NCBI RefSeq assembly: GCF_001006325.2
Contig: NZ_LBIA02000001.1
Location: 931,501-995,500, forward strand
Direction: 5' to 3'
From: Afipia massiliensis
GTDB taxonomy: Bacteria > Pseudomonadota > Alphaproteobacteria > Rhizobiales > Xanthobacteraceae
DNA length: 64,000 nucleotides
Positions 7,076 through 15,914 of this stretch are shown here, piece after piece; position 1 is the stretch's first letter; each line of letters starts with the position of its first letter. A model generated the notes under the pieces. The model saw only the letters and a program-made list of their open reading frames with translations, had not been told where the DNA came from and did no database searches. The position numbers and the translations under genes are program-made.

Positions 7076-7813
7076 ATGACAAAGCGAGTACCCGATCTCA
7101 AACGCAGCCTGCGGATCGCAGCCGCCCTCCTCGGGGCGTCCGCTGCTTTGGGAGCCTGCACGCATACGAGCCAGGACACTGTGACCGGCAGCGTTCCGAA
7201 CGACTATCGCCAACGCCATCCAATCGTGATTCAGGAAGCCAATCGCGCGACGGAGGTCTTCGTCGGCCACGGACGCGGCGGACTTACCTCGATACAGCGC
7301 TCGGACATCGCGGGCCTTGCGGAAACCTGGCTGCGCGAAGGCACCGGCGGGATCATCATCGACATGCCGGTGAACACGCCGAATGCCCGTGTTGCCGCCG
7401 ATTCACTGCGCGAGATCAAGGCTATCCTGGCTGCGTCCGGCGTGCCGCCGCGCGGCATCACCGTCAGGAACTATCGCCCGACCGATCCCCGGCTGTTTGC
7501 GACCATCCGCGTCAACTATCCGCGGATCACGGCGGATGCCGGTCCGTGCGGCACGTGGCCGGAAGACCTCGGCCCGTCGATCAAGAACAAGGGCTATCTC
7601 GAAAATCGCCCGTACCACAATTTCGGCTGCGCCTCGCAGCGCAATCTCGCAGCCATGGTCGCCAATCCATCGGATCTGGTGCAGCCGCGCTCAGAGACCG
7701 CTGCCTACACCGGCCGACGGACAGTTGTGTTGGACAAGTACCGCAAGGGCGAAAGCACTGCCACGAACTATCCTGATCCAGAGAAAAACCAAATCAGCAA
7801 TGTGGGCAAATGA
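7076..7813 (+). CDS. cpaD: Tad pilus lipoprotein CpaD
   Basis: This 245-residue protein is an outer-membrane lipoprotein that accompanies the CpaC secretin. A lipobox (LGASAALGAC) puts the lipid-bearing Cys at residue 28. The family-specific region RQRHPIVIQEA, then FVGHGRGGLTSIQR follows, with later GPCGTWPEDLGPS and FGCASQRNLAAMVANPSDLVQPR. The stop overlaps the cpaE start by 4 nt (ATGA), which indicates coupled translation. The motifs in PDLVQPR style make the CpaD call firm. Confidence 0.93.
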   Translation: MTKRVPDLKRSLRIAAALLGASAALGACTHTSQDTVTGSVPNDYRQRHPIVIQEANRATEVFVGHGRGGLTSIQRSDIAGLAETWLREGTGGIIIDMPVNTPNARVAADSLREIKAILAASGVPPRGITVRNYRPTDPRLFATIRVNYPRITADAGPCGTWPEDLGPSIKNKGYLENRPYHNFGCASQRNLAAMVANPSDLVQPRSETAAYTGRRTVVLDKYRKGESTATNYPDPEKNQISNVGK

Positions 7814-9072
7814 TTAGTTACGCGCGCCAAGACCAGGAAGACGGGACCGGCTCTTCCGCCGCCGAGGAACACATCGCGCCGGCGCCGCGCGTGTCCGTCC
7901 AGGCATTTTGCGAAACGGTTGAAACCGCCGCGGCTGTGCAGTCCGCCGGCGAAGACCGGCGGCTGGACAAGGCCCATCTCAAGATTCAGATGGGCGGCAT
8001 GGCGGCAGCCGTCGAGGCTTACAGGACCGCGCCGACCCCGAACGTGATCCTGCTGGAAACCGAGGGCCGCAACGACATCCTTTCGGGCCTCGACCAGCTT
8101 GCCACGGTTTGCGACGCCGGCACGCGCGTGATCGTCATCGGCCGCGTCAACGATGTCGTGCTGTACCGTGAACTCGTGCGGCGCGGCATCAGCGACTACG
8201 TCATCGCGCCAGTCGCGCCGCTCGACGTCGTTCGTTCGATCTGCGGCCTGTTTTCGGTTCCCGAAGCCAAGGCCGTGGGACGGATCATTGCCGTTGTCGG
8301 CGCCAAGGGCGGCGTCGGCGCGTCCACGGTGGCGCACAATGTCGCCTGGGCGATCGCGCGCGATCTCGCGCTGGATTCGGTCGTCGCCGATCTCGATCTT
8401 GCCTTCGGAACCGCGGGCCTCGACTACAACCAGGATCCGCCGCAGGGCATCGCCGATGCAGTCTTCTCTCCGGACCGCATCGACACCGCCTTCGTCGATC
8501 GCCTGCTGTCCAAGTGCACCGACCATCTGAGCCTGCTCGCCGCGCCGGCGTCGCTCGACCGCGTGTACGACTTCGGTGCTGAGGCGTTCGATTCGATTTT
8601 CGATACGCTGCGCACGACGATGCCCTGCATTGTGCTCGACGTTCCGCACCAGTGGTCCGGATGGACCAAGCGCGCCTTGGTCGGCGCCGACGATATCCTG
8701 ATCGTCGCAACTCCAGATCTCGCCAATCTGCGCAACACCAAGAACATGTTCGACGCGCTGAAAGCCGCGCGGCCCAACGACCGGCCGCCGCTGTACTGCA
8801 TCAATCAGGCAGGTGTTCCGAAGCGGCCAGAAATCAACACCAGCGAGTTCGCAAAGGCTATCGAGAGCCAGCCGATCGTGACCATTCCGTTCGAGCCGCA
8901 GATTTTCGGCGCGGCAGCGAACAACGGTCAGATGATCGCGGAAATCGCGGCCAACCACCGGACTTCCGAAATGTTCCTGCAGATTGCGCAGCGCCTGACG
9001 GGCCGCGGCGAAGCCAAGAAGCCGCGCAATTCGTTCCTGGGGCCTTTGCTCGGAAAACTCCGGGCCAAATAG
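7810..9072 (+). CDS. cpaE: Tad pilus localisation ATPase CpaE (TadZ)
   Basis: This 420-residue MinD/ParA-like protein positions the Tad machine. Residues about 30-145 look like a receiver-like domain. The ATPase domain follows, with a deviant Walker A (GAKGGVGAST, about residues 163-172: the usual final KT is replaced by AS, as in many CpaE proteins), VVADLDLAFGTAGLD, and the Walker B-like CIVLDVPH. The start overlaps the cpaD stop. The C-terminus is basic (KKPRNSFLGPLLGKLRAK). Confidence 0.94.
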   Translation: MISYARQDQEDGTGSSAAEEHIAPAPRVSVQAFCETVETAAAVQSAGEDRRLDKAHLKIQMGGMAAAVEAYRTAPTPNVILLETEGRNDILSGLDQLATVCDAGTRVIVIGRVNDVVLYRELVRRGISDYVIAPVAPLDVVRSICGLFSVPEAKAVGRIIAVVGAKGGVGASTVAHNVAWAIARDLALDSVVADLDLAFGTAGLDYNQDPPQGIADAVFSPDRIDTAFVDRLLSKCTDHLSLLAAPASLDRVYDFGAEAFDSIFDTLRTTMPCIVLDVPHQWSGWTKRALVGADDILIVATPDLANLRNTKNMFDALKAARPNDRPPLYCINQAGVPKRPEINTSEFAKAIESQPIVTIPFEPQIFGAAANNGQMIAEIAANHRTSEMFLQIAQRLTGRGEAKKPRNSFLGPLLGKLRAK

Positions 9073-9094
9073 ACTATCGCGTGGAGTTATCGCC

Positions 9095-10549
9095 GTGTTT
9101 GGTAAGCGTAGCGGATCAGAAGCCGACGTCCGGGCGGTTCAGCCCCCGGACCGTGGGCATGAGGCAGCGCCCGCCGCCGCAAGGCCGGCCATGGCGAGCG
9201 TTGCGTCGCCTCCGCTTGCGCCTGCGCGGCCGCCCACGCCTGCCCCCGTTATCGAAGCACGGCGCTCGGACAGCTATTATCAGGTTAAGGCGACGATCTT
9301 CGGGGCGCTGATCGAGGCCATCGATCTGGCCCAACTCGCGAAGCTCGACGTCGAGTCCGCGCGCGAGGAAATCCGCGACATCGTCAACGAGATCATCGCG
9401 ATCAAGAACATCGTGATGTCGATCGCCGAGCAGGAAGAACTGCTCGACGATATCTGTAACGACGTTCTCGGCTATGGGCCGCTCGAACCGCTGCTTGCAC
9501 GCGACGACATCGCCGACATCATGGTCAATGGCGCCGGCACAGTCTTTATCGAAGTCGGCGGCAAGATCCAGAAGACCGGTATCCGCTTCCGCGACAACCA
9601 GCAGCTTCTCAACATCTGCCAGCGCATCGTCAGCCAGGTTGGCCGCCGCGTCGACGAATCCTCGCCGATATGCGACGCACGCCTCGCCGACGGCTCGCGC
9701 GTCAACGCGATCGTGCCGCCGCTGGCGATCGACGGTCCCGCCCTCACCATTCGTAAGTTCAAGAAGGACAAGCTGACACTCGATCAGCTGGTCAAGTTCG
9801 GAGCGATCTCGCCCGAAGGTGCGCAGATCCTGCAGATCATCGGGCGCTGCCGCGCCAACGTGCTGATTTCCGGCGGCACGGGCTCGGGCAAGACCACGCT
9901 GCTCAACTGCATGACCAACTACATCGACGAAGACGAGCGCGTCATCACTTGCGAGGACGCCGCGGAGCTTCAACTGCAGCAGCCGCACGTCGTGCGTCTT
10001 GAAACGCGCCCGCCCAATATCGAAGGCGAAGGCCAGATCACCATGCGCGATCTGGTCAAGAACTGCCTGCGTATGCGGCCGGAACGCATCATCGTCGGCG
10101 AAGTCCGCGGACCCGAAGCGTTCGACCTGTTGCAGGCGATGAACACCGGCCACGACGGCTCGATGGGAACGCTGCACGCCAATAATCCGCGCGAAGCGCT
10201 GTCCCGCTGCGAATCCATGATCACCATGGGCGGCTACTCGCTGCCGTCGCGCACCATTCGCGAGATGATCTGCGCCTCGATCGATGTCATCGTACAGGCT
10301 GCCCGCCTGCGCGACGGCTCGCGGCGCATCACCCACATCACCGAGGTGATGGGGATGGAAGGCGACACCATCATCACCCAGGATATCTTCGTCTACGACC
10401 TGATGGGCGAAGACCTGAACGGAAATATCGTCGGCCGGCACCGCTCGACCGGCATCGGCCGTCCACGGTTCTGGGAGCGCGCCCGTTACTACGGCGAGGA
10501 AAAACGGCTCGCTGCAGCGCTCGATGCGGCCGAAGTCGCCGAAATATAG
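9095..10549 (+). CDS. cpaF: Tad pilus secretion ATPase CpaF (TadA)
   Basis: This 484-residue hexameric type II/IV secretion ATPase drives pilus assembly. The Walker A (GGTGSGKTT) is at about residues 260-268, the Asp box is [17 protein letters not shown], Walker [20 protein letters not shown], and the His box [16 protein letters not shown]. The N-terminal 60 residues are Pro/Ala-rich and probably disordered. It starts at GTG 9095, after GTGGAG at 9081-9086, and is followed 9 nt later by tadB. Confidence 0.96.
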   Translation: MFGKRSGSEADVRAVQPPDRGHEAAPAAARPAMASVASPPLAPARPPTPAPVIEARRSDSYYQVKATIFGALIEAIDLAQLAKLDVESAREEIRDIVNEIIAIKNIVMSIAEQEELLDDICNDVLGYGPLEPLLARDDIADIMVNGAGTVFIEVGGKIQKTGIRFRDNQQLLNICQRIVSQVGRRVDESSPICDARLADGSRVNAIVPPLAIDGPALTIRKFKKDKLTLDQLVKFGAISPEGAQILQIIGRCRANVLISGGTGSGKTTLLNCMTNYIDEDERVITCEDAAELQLQQPHVVRLETRPPNIEGEGQITMRDLVKNCLRMRPERIIVGEVRGPEAFDLLQAMNTGHDGSMGTLHANNPREALSRCESMITMGGYSLPSRTIREMICASIDVIVQAARLRDGSRRITHITEVMGMEGDTIITQDIFVYDLMGEDLNGNIVGRHRSTGIGRPRFWERARYYGEEKRLAAALDAAEVAEI

Positions 10550-10558
10550 GAACGCGCC

Positions 10559-11530
10559 ATGAACATGCAGGCGCTGGCACTGACCTTCCTCTCCGCCGTC
10601 ACGGTGGGCGGTCTCGCCTGGGTTTTCATCTATCCGCTGCTCTCCGGCGAGAAACAGGCGGAGAAGCGCCGCGCATCCTTTGCACGTGCGGAACCTTCAT
10701 TGCGAATCGACGACCGGTCGCGCACACGCCGCGTGCAGGTGGAAGACTCCATTAAGGAGCTTGAACAGCGGCTCGCTGCATCGAAGAAAGTTTCGATCGA
10801 AACCCGCATCGCCCAGGCGGGCATGGATTGGACCAAGCAGCAGTTCATGATCGGCTCCGCCGGTCTCGGCGCGATCGCTCTGATCGCAACTTATATCGCC
10901 GGCGCTGGCCTGCCGTCGGCGCTCGGTTTCGCCCTTGCCGCCGGCTTCGGATTGCCGCGCTGGGTGCTTGGATTCCTCAAAAAGCGCCGCGAAGCGAAAT
11001 TTCTCGATGCCCTGCCGGATGCCGTCGACGTGATCGTTCGTGGCATCAAGGCCGGCCTGCCGCTGTTCGATTCGATCAAGGTTGTCGCGGCGGATGCGCC
11101 CGAGCCCTTGCGCAGCGAATTCAACGCGATCATCGAAACCCAGACCATCGGCATGCCACTCGGCGAGGCGTGCCAACGTCTTTACGACAGGATGCCGCTG
11201 CCGGAAGCCAATTTCTTCGGCATCGTGATCGCGATTCAGACCAAGTCCGGCGGCAACCTGTCGGAAGCTCTCGGCAACCTGTCCAAGGTGCTTCGCGACC
11301 GCAGGAAGATGGCGGCGAAGATTCAGGCGATGTCCATGGAGGCCAAGGCCTCGGCCGGCATCATCGGTGCGCTTCCTCCGATCGTGATGATCATGGTCTA
11401 CATCATGACGCCCGACTACATCTCGCTGCTGTGGACCCATCCGACCGGACGGCTAATGCTGGCCGGCTGCGTGCTGTGGATGGGGACAGGCATCCTCGTC
11501 ATGAAAAAAATGATCAACTTCGACTTCTGA
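10559..11530 (+). CDS. tadB: Tad pilus inner-membrane platform protein TadB (CpaG)
   Basis: This 323-residue T2SF-type membrane protein forms the assembly platform with TadC and is powered by CpaF. There is an N-terminal TM segment, a cytoplasmic region with FLDALPDAVDVIVRGIKAGLPLFDSI at about residues 148-173, the T2SF block QTKSGGNLSEALGNLSKVLRDRRKM, and two C-terminal TM helices. It starts at ATG 10559, 9 nt after cpaF. Confidence 0.94.
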   Translation: MNMQALALTFLSAVTVGGLAWVFIYPLLSGEKQAEKRRASFARAEPSLRIDDRSRTRRVQVEDSIKELEQRLAASKKVSIETRIAQAGMDWTKQQFMIGSAGLGAIALIATYIAGAGLPSALGFALAAGFGLPRWVLGFLKKRREAKFLDALPDAVDVIVRGIKAGLPLFDSIKVVAADAPEPLRSEFNAIIETQTIGMPLGEACQRLYDRMPLPEANFFGIVIAIQTKSGGNLSEALGNLSKVLRDRRKMAAKIQAMSMEAKASAGIIGALPPIVMIMVYIMTPDYISLLWTHPTGRLMLAGCVLWMGTGILVMKKMINFDF

Positions 11531-11539
11531 CGAGGAACC

Positions 11540-12517
11540 ATGGTCGATCTTCTCATCGAAAAGTTCCACGACATCCGGTTCATGACGATGCTGATGTCGG
11601 CCATCGCCGCAGCGGCGGCCGCCTACGCGGTGGTGTCGCCGATGTTCGCGGGCGAGGGACTGGCCAAGCGCATGAAGGCAGTCGCCAGCGAGCGCGAACG
11701 TCTGCGCCAGCGCGAACGCGAACGGCTGAATCGCAACGAAAAGGTCTCGCTGCGCCAGACACCGAAGCAGCTTGTGCAGCGGGTCGTTGAGGATTTCAAT
11801 CTCGGCAAGTGGGTGGCCCAGGAAGAAGCGCGGGACAAGCTTGTGATGGCCGGCTATCGCGGCCAGGCGCCCTATGTCACGTTCCTGTTCTTTCGTCTCG
11901 TCATGCCGATCCTGTTCCTGATCGGCGCGATCCTTTATGTGTTCGTCATCTCGAACATGCAGCAGCCGACCCCGATAAAGATCGGCATGTGCATCGGCGC
12001 GACATGGTTTGGCATGCAGGCGCCGATGCTGTTCCTGAAGAACGCAATCACCAAGCGCCAGCTGTCGATCCGGCGCGCGTTTCCGGACGCGCTCGACCTT
12101 CTGCTGATCTGCATCGAGTCGGGCATGTCGATCGAAGCGGCATTCCGCCGGGTCAGCACGGAGATCGGCACCCAGTCGATTGCCCTCGCCGAGGAATTCT
12201 CGCTGACGACCGCGGAGCTGTCGTACCTGCAGGACCGCAAGATGGCTTACGAGAACCTTGCCAAGCGAACCGGCACCGAAGGCGTGAAATCGGTCTGTCT
12301 GGCCCTGCAACAGTCGGAACGCTACGGCACGCCGCTCGGACAGACGCTGCGCGTGATGGCACAGGAAAACCGGGACATGCGCATGAACGAGGCCGAGAAG
12401 AAGGCCGCCGCGCTGCCGCCGAAACTGACCGTGCCGATGATCGTGTTCTTCCTGCCGGTGCTGTTCGTTGTCATTCTCGGCCCCACCGGCATCAAGGTCT
12501 CAGAATACATGAAGTGA
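11540..12517 (+). CDS. tadC: Tad pilus inner-membrane platform protein TadC (CpaH)
   Basis: This 325-residue partner of TadB has the same T2SF fold. TM segments lie near the N-terminus and around residues 115-165, followed by RRAFPDALDLLLICIESGMSIEAAF and LQQSERYGTPLGQTLRVMAQENR, then a C-terminal TM (VPMIVFFLPVLFVVILGP). It starts 9 nt after tadB with GAGGAACC as RBS. The plus-strand tad operon ends here, and a palindromic repeat separates it from the converging tadD. Confidence 0.94.
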   Translation: MVDLLIEKFHDIRFMTMLMSAIAAAAAAYAVVSPMFAGEGLAKRMKAVASERERLRQRERERLNRNEKVSLRQTPKQLVQRVVEDFNLGKWVAQEEARDKLVMAGYRGQAPYVTFLFFRLVMPILFLIGAILYVFVISNMQQPTPIKIGMCIGATWFGMQAPMLFLKNAITKRQLSIRRAFPDALDLLLICIESGMSIEAAFRRVSTEIGTQSIALAEEFSLTTAELSYLQDRKMAYENLAKRTGTEGVKSVCLALQQSERYGTPLGQTLRVMAQENRDMRMNEAEKKAAALPPKLTVPMIVFFLPVLFVVILGPTGIKVSEYMK

Positions 12518-12573
12518 TGCGAGGCGGCGGCTGATCGGCACCGCTGCATCAGCTTCGATGTGATTGTCTGGCC

Positions 12574-12652
12574 GTCATTGCGAGGAGCACTTGCGACGAA
12601 GCAATCCAGCGTTGCTGTCGCTTCTGGATTGCTTCGCTTCGCTCGCAATGAC
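12574..12652. repeat. Palindromic intergenic repeat, family A, copy 1
   Basis: Arms GTCATTGCGAG and CTCGCAATGAC enclose a second inverted pair (GAAGCAATCCAG / CTGGATTGCTTC). Related copies are at 37610-37687 and 38875-38950. It lies between the convergent tadC and tadD genes, where its hairpin could end transcription from either side. Confidence 0.85.
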
Positions 12653-12660
12653 GATAGGTG

Positions 12661-13458
12661 CTATGACCTGCCGGACTCCACCGCAGCCGTCTTTTGCGAC
12701 CGGCCGTCGCGGCTGAGCATCTGCCGCAGATAAGCGACGTTCGCTTCCGCTTCGTCGGCTGGCAGATCGGCCTTCACGATGGTCTCGGCTTCCGCGAAAC
12801 GTCCTTGCAGGCCGACGACCAGACCAAGGTTCTGACGAACGCGGCTATCGGCTGACCCGCGATTGTAGGCTCTGCGCAGCACGGACTCGGCCTTCGGCAG
12901 ATCCTTGGACAAAACATAGGACATGCCGAGGTTCGACAGAACCGATGGCTCTTCCGGGGCAATCTTCAGGGCGCTCGCATAGTAGCGGCGGGCCTCGTCA
13001 TGCTTGCCCATCTGATCGAGCGTGGTGCCCTGCACCGACAGGATGCGCCAGTCGGGATTTGCCGGCGTATGGGCGCGCGTCAGAGTGTCGAACGCCAGCT
13101 GAAAGCTTCCGTTGTCTGCCAGCGCGCGGCCATAGGCGGCCAGCAGCACCTTGTTGCCGGGATTGGCGATGGTCGCCTGTTCCAGCACCGCAGCGGCCTG
13201 CTGGCGTTGGCCGTTCTGGCGCAGTGATTGGCCATACTGAAGCGCGGCTGCCGCATCGCGCGGATTGGCGCGGTAACGTTCGCCTAAGGCCTCGATCTCA
13301 TTGCGTGACACGCCGCCGGGCGCAGCTTCCGCACGCGCATTCAGCGATCCGGTGACATCGGGTGAACGCGCGGTCTGGCACCCGGCGAGACCCACGGCGA
13401 GGATGGCTGCGGCAGCGGCAGAGCCAAGATATCGGGCGAAATGAGATGGATGACGCAT
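12661..13458 (-). CDS. tadD: Tad pilus TPR lipoprotein TadD
   Basis: This 265-residue lipoprotein with tetratricopeptide repeats is probably a pilotin-like helper for the CpaC secretin. The ATG at 13458 starts MRHPSHFARYLGS; the lipobox ILAVGLAGC puts the lipidated Cys near residue 27. TPR units run from about residue 65 to 235 (for example AALQYGQSLRQNGQRQQAA and VLSNLGMSYVLSKDLPKAE). An upstream TTG at 13506 is possible but lacks a good RBS. It is transcribed toward tadC from a separate promoter with a CtrA-like site. Confidence 0.9.
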   Translation of the reverse strand: MRHPSHFARYLGSAAAAAILAVGLAGCQTARSPDVTGSLNARAEAAPGGVSRNEIEALGERYRANPRDAAAALQYGQSLRQNGQRQQAAAVLEQATIANPGNKVLLAAYGRALADNGSFQLAFDTLTRAHTPANPDWRILSVQGTTLDQMGKHDEARRYYASALKIAPEEPSVLSNLGMSYVLSKDLPKAESVLRRAYNRGSADSRVRQNLGLVVGLQGRFAEAETIVKADLPADEAEANVAYLRQMLSRDGRSQKTAAVESGRS

Positions 13459-13519
13459 GACGCATGGACTCGCGGTCGAGGGTGGCGAAGCCGGATGCTG
13501 CAGCAATAGACTGTTAACC

Positions 13520-13535
13520 CTAATGTCCGGTTAAC
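13520..13535. promoter_or_regulatory. CtrA-like box upstream of tadD
   Basis: CTAA (13520-13523), seven bases, TTAAC (13531-13535) matches TTAA-N7-TTAAC with one mismatch. It lies about 65 nt upstream of the tadD start. A further TTAAC half-site is at 13514-13518. Confidence 0.4.
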
Positions 13536-13675
13536 CCACGGGCCTGCCCCGATCAGGACGGTCGCCGCCTCTCGCCAAAAGAGCATGCAAAACACTGTCT
13601 TGAGCCTGCCGCGCGCGTGCGCCGCGCTGCTATAGTAACGTCTATCGCCTCGCCCCGCCGCCATCTGGGAAGCCC

Positions 13676-15058
13676 ATGCACCCTGCTTTCAAAAATTCCA
13701 CTGACGCCCGTCCCGTCCCCATTACCTTCGCCTCGAAATCGACCTGGGACGCCGTCAGCGCCACGCTTCCGGCGACCGCCCGGCGGTTCGCCGCAGCCAA
13801 CACTTTCACGGCAAAGCCCGGCCAGTATCTCGCATTGCCGGCGGACGACGGATCGCTCGCCCATGTCCTGTTCGGCATCGAGGATTCGTCCAGCGAGTGG
13901 CGCGACCCGTTCCGGCCAGGGCAATTGCCCGGCCTGCTGCCGGCGGGCACTTACAGCTTCGCCAACGCCCCGCACGACACGCGGCTCGCGGCACTGGCCT
14001 TCGCGCTCGGCAGCTACCGGTTCAATCGCTATCGCAAGAACGATGTTCCCGGCGCGCGGCTGGTCCCGCCCGGCGATGTCGACATGACCGAGATCACGCG
14101 GATGGCGGAAGCGGCAGCGCTGGCGCGCGATCTGATCAACACGCCCGCCAACGACATGGGCCCGGATGAACTCGCGCAGGCCGCACAGGCGCTCGCCGGA
14201 AAATTCGGCGCGACCTACACCTGCATCGTCGGCGACGACCTGCTGAAGCAGAACTTTCCGCTGATCCATGCCGTCGGCATGGCCTCGACCCGCGCACCGC
14301 GCCTGATCGACATCACGTGGGGCGACGTATCGCATCCAAAAGTGACATTGGTGGGCAAAGGCGTTTGCTTCGACACCGGCGGCCTCGATTTGAAGCCTTC
14401 CAGCGGCATGCTGATCATGAAGAAGGACATGGGCGGCGCAGCCAATGTGCTCGCGCTCGCGCAGATGATCATGGATGCGAAGCTCAAGGTTCGCCTGCGG
14501 GTCCTGATTCCCGCTGTCGAAAATTCAGTCGCAGGGAATGCATTTCGACCGCTCGATATCTTTCCGTCGCGCAAGGGCGTCAATGTCGAGATCGGCAACA
14601 CCGACGCTGAAGGGCGCCTCGTGCTGGCCGATGCGCTGGCATTGGCCGACGAGGAGAAACCCGACCTGCTGATCGACCTCGGCACATTGACAGGCGCGGC
14701 GCGCGTCGCGCTGGGGCCGGACCTGCCGCCGTTCTACACCAACGATGAGACTCTTGCGGCGGACGTCGCACGCCATGCCCGCACCGAGAACGATCCGCTC
14801 TGGCGCATGCCGCTGTGGATGCCTTACGATTCCTGGCTGGATTCCAAAACCGCGAACCTCAACAATGCACCCGGCGGGGCGTTCGCCGGATCGATCACCT
14901 GCGCGCTGTTCCTGAAGCGCTTCGTCGACAGCGCCAAGAGCTGGCTTCATGTTGATATTTACGGCTGGACGCCGTCAGCAAAGCCCGCCCGTCCCGAGGG
15001 CGGCGAATGCCAGGCCGCGCGTGCGATCTACAAGCTTCTGAGCGAGCGCTATGGCTGA
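13676..15058 (+). CDS. Leucyl aminopeptidase family protein (M17)
   Basis: This 460-residue cytosolic metallo-aminopeptidase removes N-terminal residues from peptides using two metal ions. The M17 signature NTDAEGRL is at residues 308-315, preceded by the metal and Lys region GKGVCFDTGGLDLKPSSGM with KKDMGGAANV. The ATG at 13676 has GGAAG upstream. Its stop overlaps the next gene by 8 nt, so it is co-expressed with the NlpC/P60 hydrolase. The PepA/PepB subtype cannot be fixed by eye. Confidence 0.93.
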   Translation: MHPAFKNSTDARPVPITFASKSTWDAVSATLPATARRFAAANTFTAKPGQYLALPADDGSLAHVLFGIEDSSSEWRDPFRPGQLPGLLPAGTYSFANAPHDTRLAALAFALGSYRFNRYRKNDVPGARLVPPGDVDMTEITRMAEAAALARDLINTPANDMGPDELAQAAQALAGKFGATYTCIVGDDLLKQNFPLIHAVGMASTRAPRLIDITWGDVSHPKVTLVGKGVCFDTGGLDLKPSSGMLIMKKDMGGAANVLALAQMIMDAKLKVRLRVLIPAVENSVAGNAFRPLDIFPSRKGVNVEIGNTDAEGRLVLADALALADEEKPDLLIDLGTLTGAARVALGPDLPPFYTNDETLAADVARHARTENDPLWRMPLWMPYDSWLDSKTANLNNAPGGAFAGSITCALFLKRFVDSAKSWLHVDIYGWTPSAKPARPEGGECQAARAIYKLLSERYG

Positions 15059-15908
15059 ATCAAAACTTGATCCAAGGCTCACTCCGGCGCGGCCCGATCT
15101 CGCCGCGAAACATCTCGAAGGCAAAGTGACGGCCGCGCGATTCGTCGAAGGCATCGAGTTTGAGGTGTTCGATCCCGTCGTGCCAGTCCGGCGCGAACCG
15201 TCGCACGATGCGGCGCTCGATACTGAGGCGCTGAAGGGCGAGCGCGTCATGGTCTATGATCGCGATGCGGAAGGATGGGCCTGGGGGCAACTCAAAGCCG
15301 ACGGCTATGTCGGCTGGATTCCCGATATCGCGCTAGTGCAGCCGCGTACGACGCCAACGCATAAAGTCACGGCGCTGCGCACGTTCGCCTTTCCGGGCCC
15401 GTCGATCAAACTCCCGCCGGTCGAGAGCCTGCCGCTCGGCGCGCGCATTGAAGTCGTCAAGATCGATGGCACCTTCGCCATCACCAGCCAGCGGCACTAC
15501 CTGCCTGTGCACCATGTCGCTCCACTCGACACTACCGAGGCGGACTTTGTCGCCGTCGCCGAGCGCTTCGCCGGAACGCCGTATCTCTGGGGTGGCCGAA
15601 CGAGCCTTGGCATCGACTGTTCAGGCCTTGTGCAAACGTCGCTTCGTTCGGCCGGCATCACTTCGCCGCGCGACAGCGACATGCAGGAAGCAGCATTGGG
15701 AACGGTACTGCCGCCGTCGCAATGGCACGACCTCAAACGCGGCGACCTGATTTTCTGGAAGGGGCACGTGGCCATCGTGCGCGACAGCACCACCATCGTC
15801 CACGCCAACGCGCATCACATGGCCACCGCTATCGAGCCGACGCAGGCCGCCATCACGCGCATCAAGGCCGCCGGCAGCGAGGTGACCAGCATCAGACGGC
15901 TGAGCTAG
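15051..15908 (+). CDS. NlpC/P60 family cysteine peptidase (C40)
   Basis: This 285-residue enzyme probably cleaves gamma-D-Glu-diamino acid bonds in peptidoglycan peptides. The N-terminal half contains SH3-like segments (GERVMVYDRDAEGWAWGQL and DGYVGWIP). The C-terminal NlpC/P60 domain has the catalytic Cys190 in GIDCSGLVQ, His239 in GHVAIV and the polar third residue His251 in HANAHH. No signal peptide is seen, so it may recycle murein peptides in the cytoplasm, which fits its overlap with an aminopeptidase gene. It ends 6 nt from the converging yejF. Confidence 0.93.
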   Translation: MAESKLDPRLTPARPDLAAKHLEGKVTAARFVEGIEFEVFDPVVPVRREPSHDAALDTEALKGERVMVYDRDAEGWAWGQLKADGYVGWIPDIALVQPRTTPTHKVTALRTFAFPGPSIKLPPVESLPLGARIEVVKIDGTFAITSQRHYLPVHHVAPLDTTEADFVAVAERFAGTPYLWGGRTSLGIDCSGLVQTSLRSAGITSPRDSDMQEAALGTVLPPSQWHDLKRGDLIFWKGHVAIVRDSTTIVHANAHHMATAIEPTQAAITRIKAAGSEVTSIRRLS

Positions 15909-15914
15909 AAGAAT

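Noticed and set aside
9116-10441. A 441-codon frame antisense to cpaF
   Set aside because: CpaF motifs are complete on the plus strand; the reverse frame has only complement-type composition.
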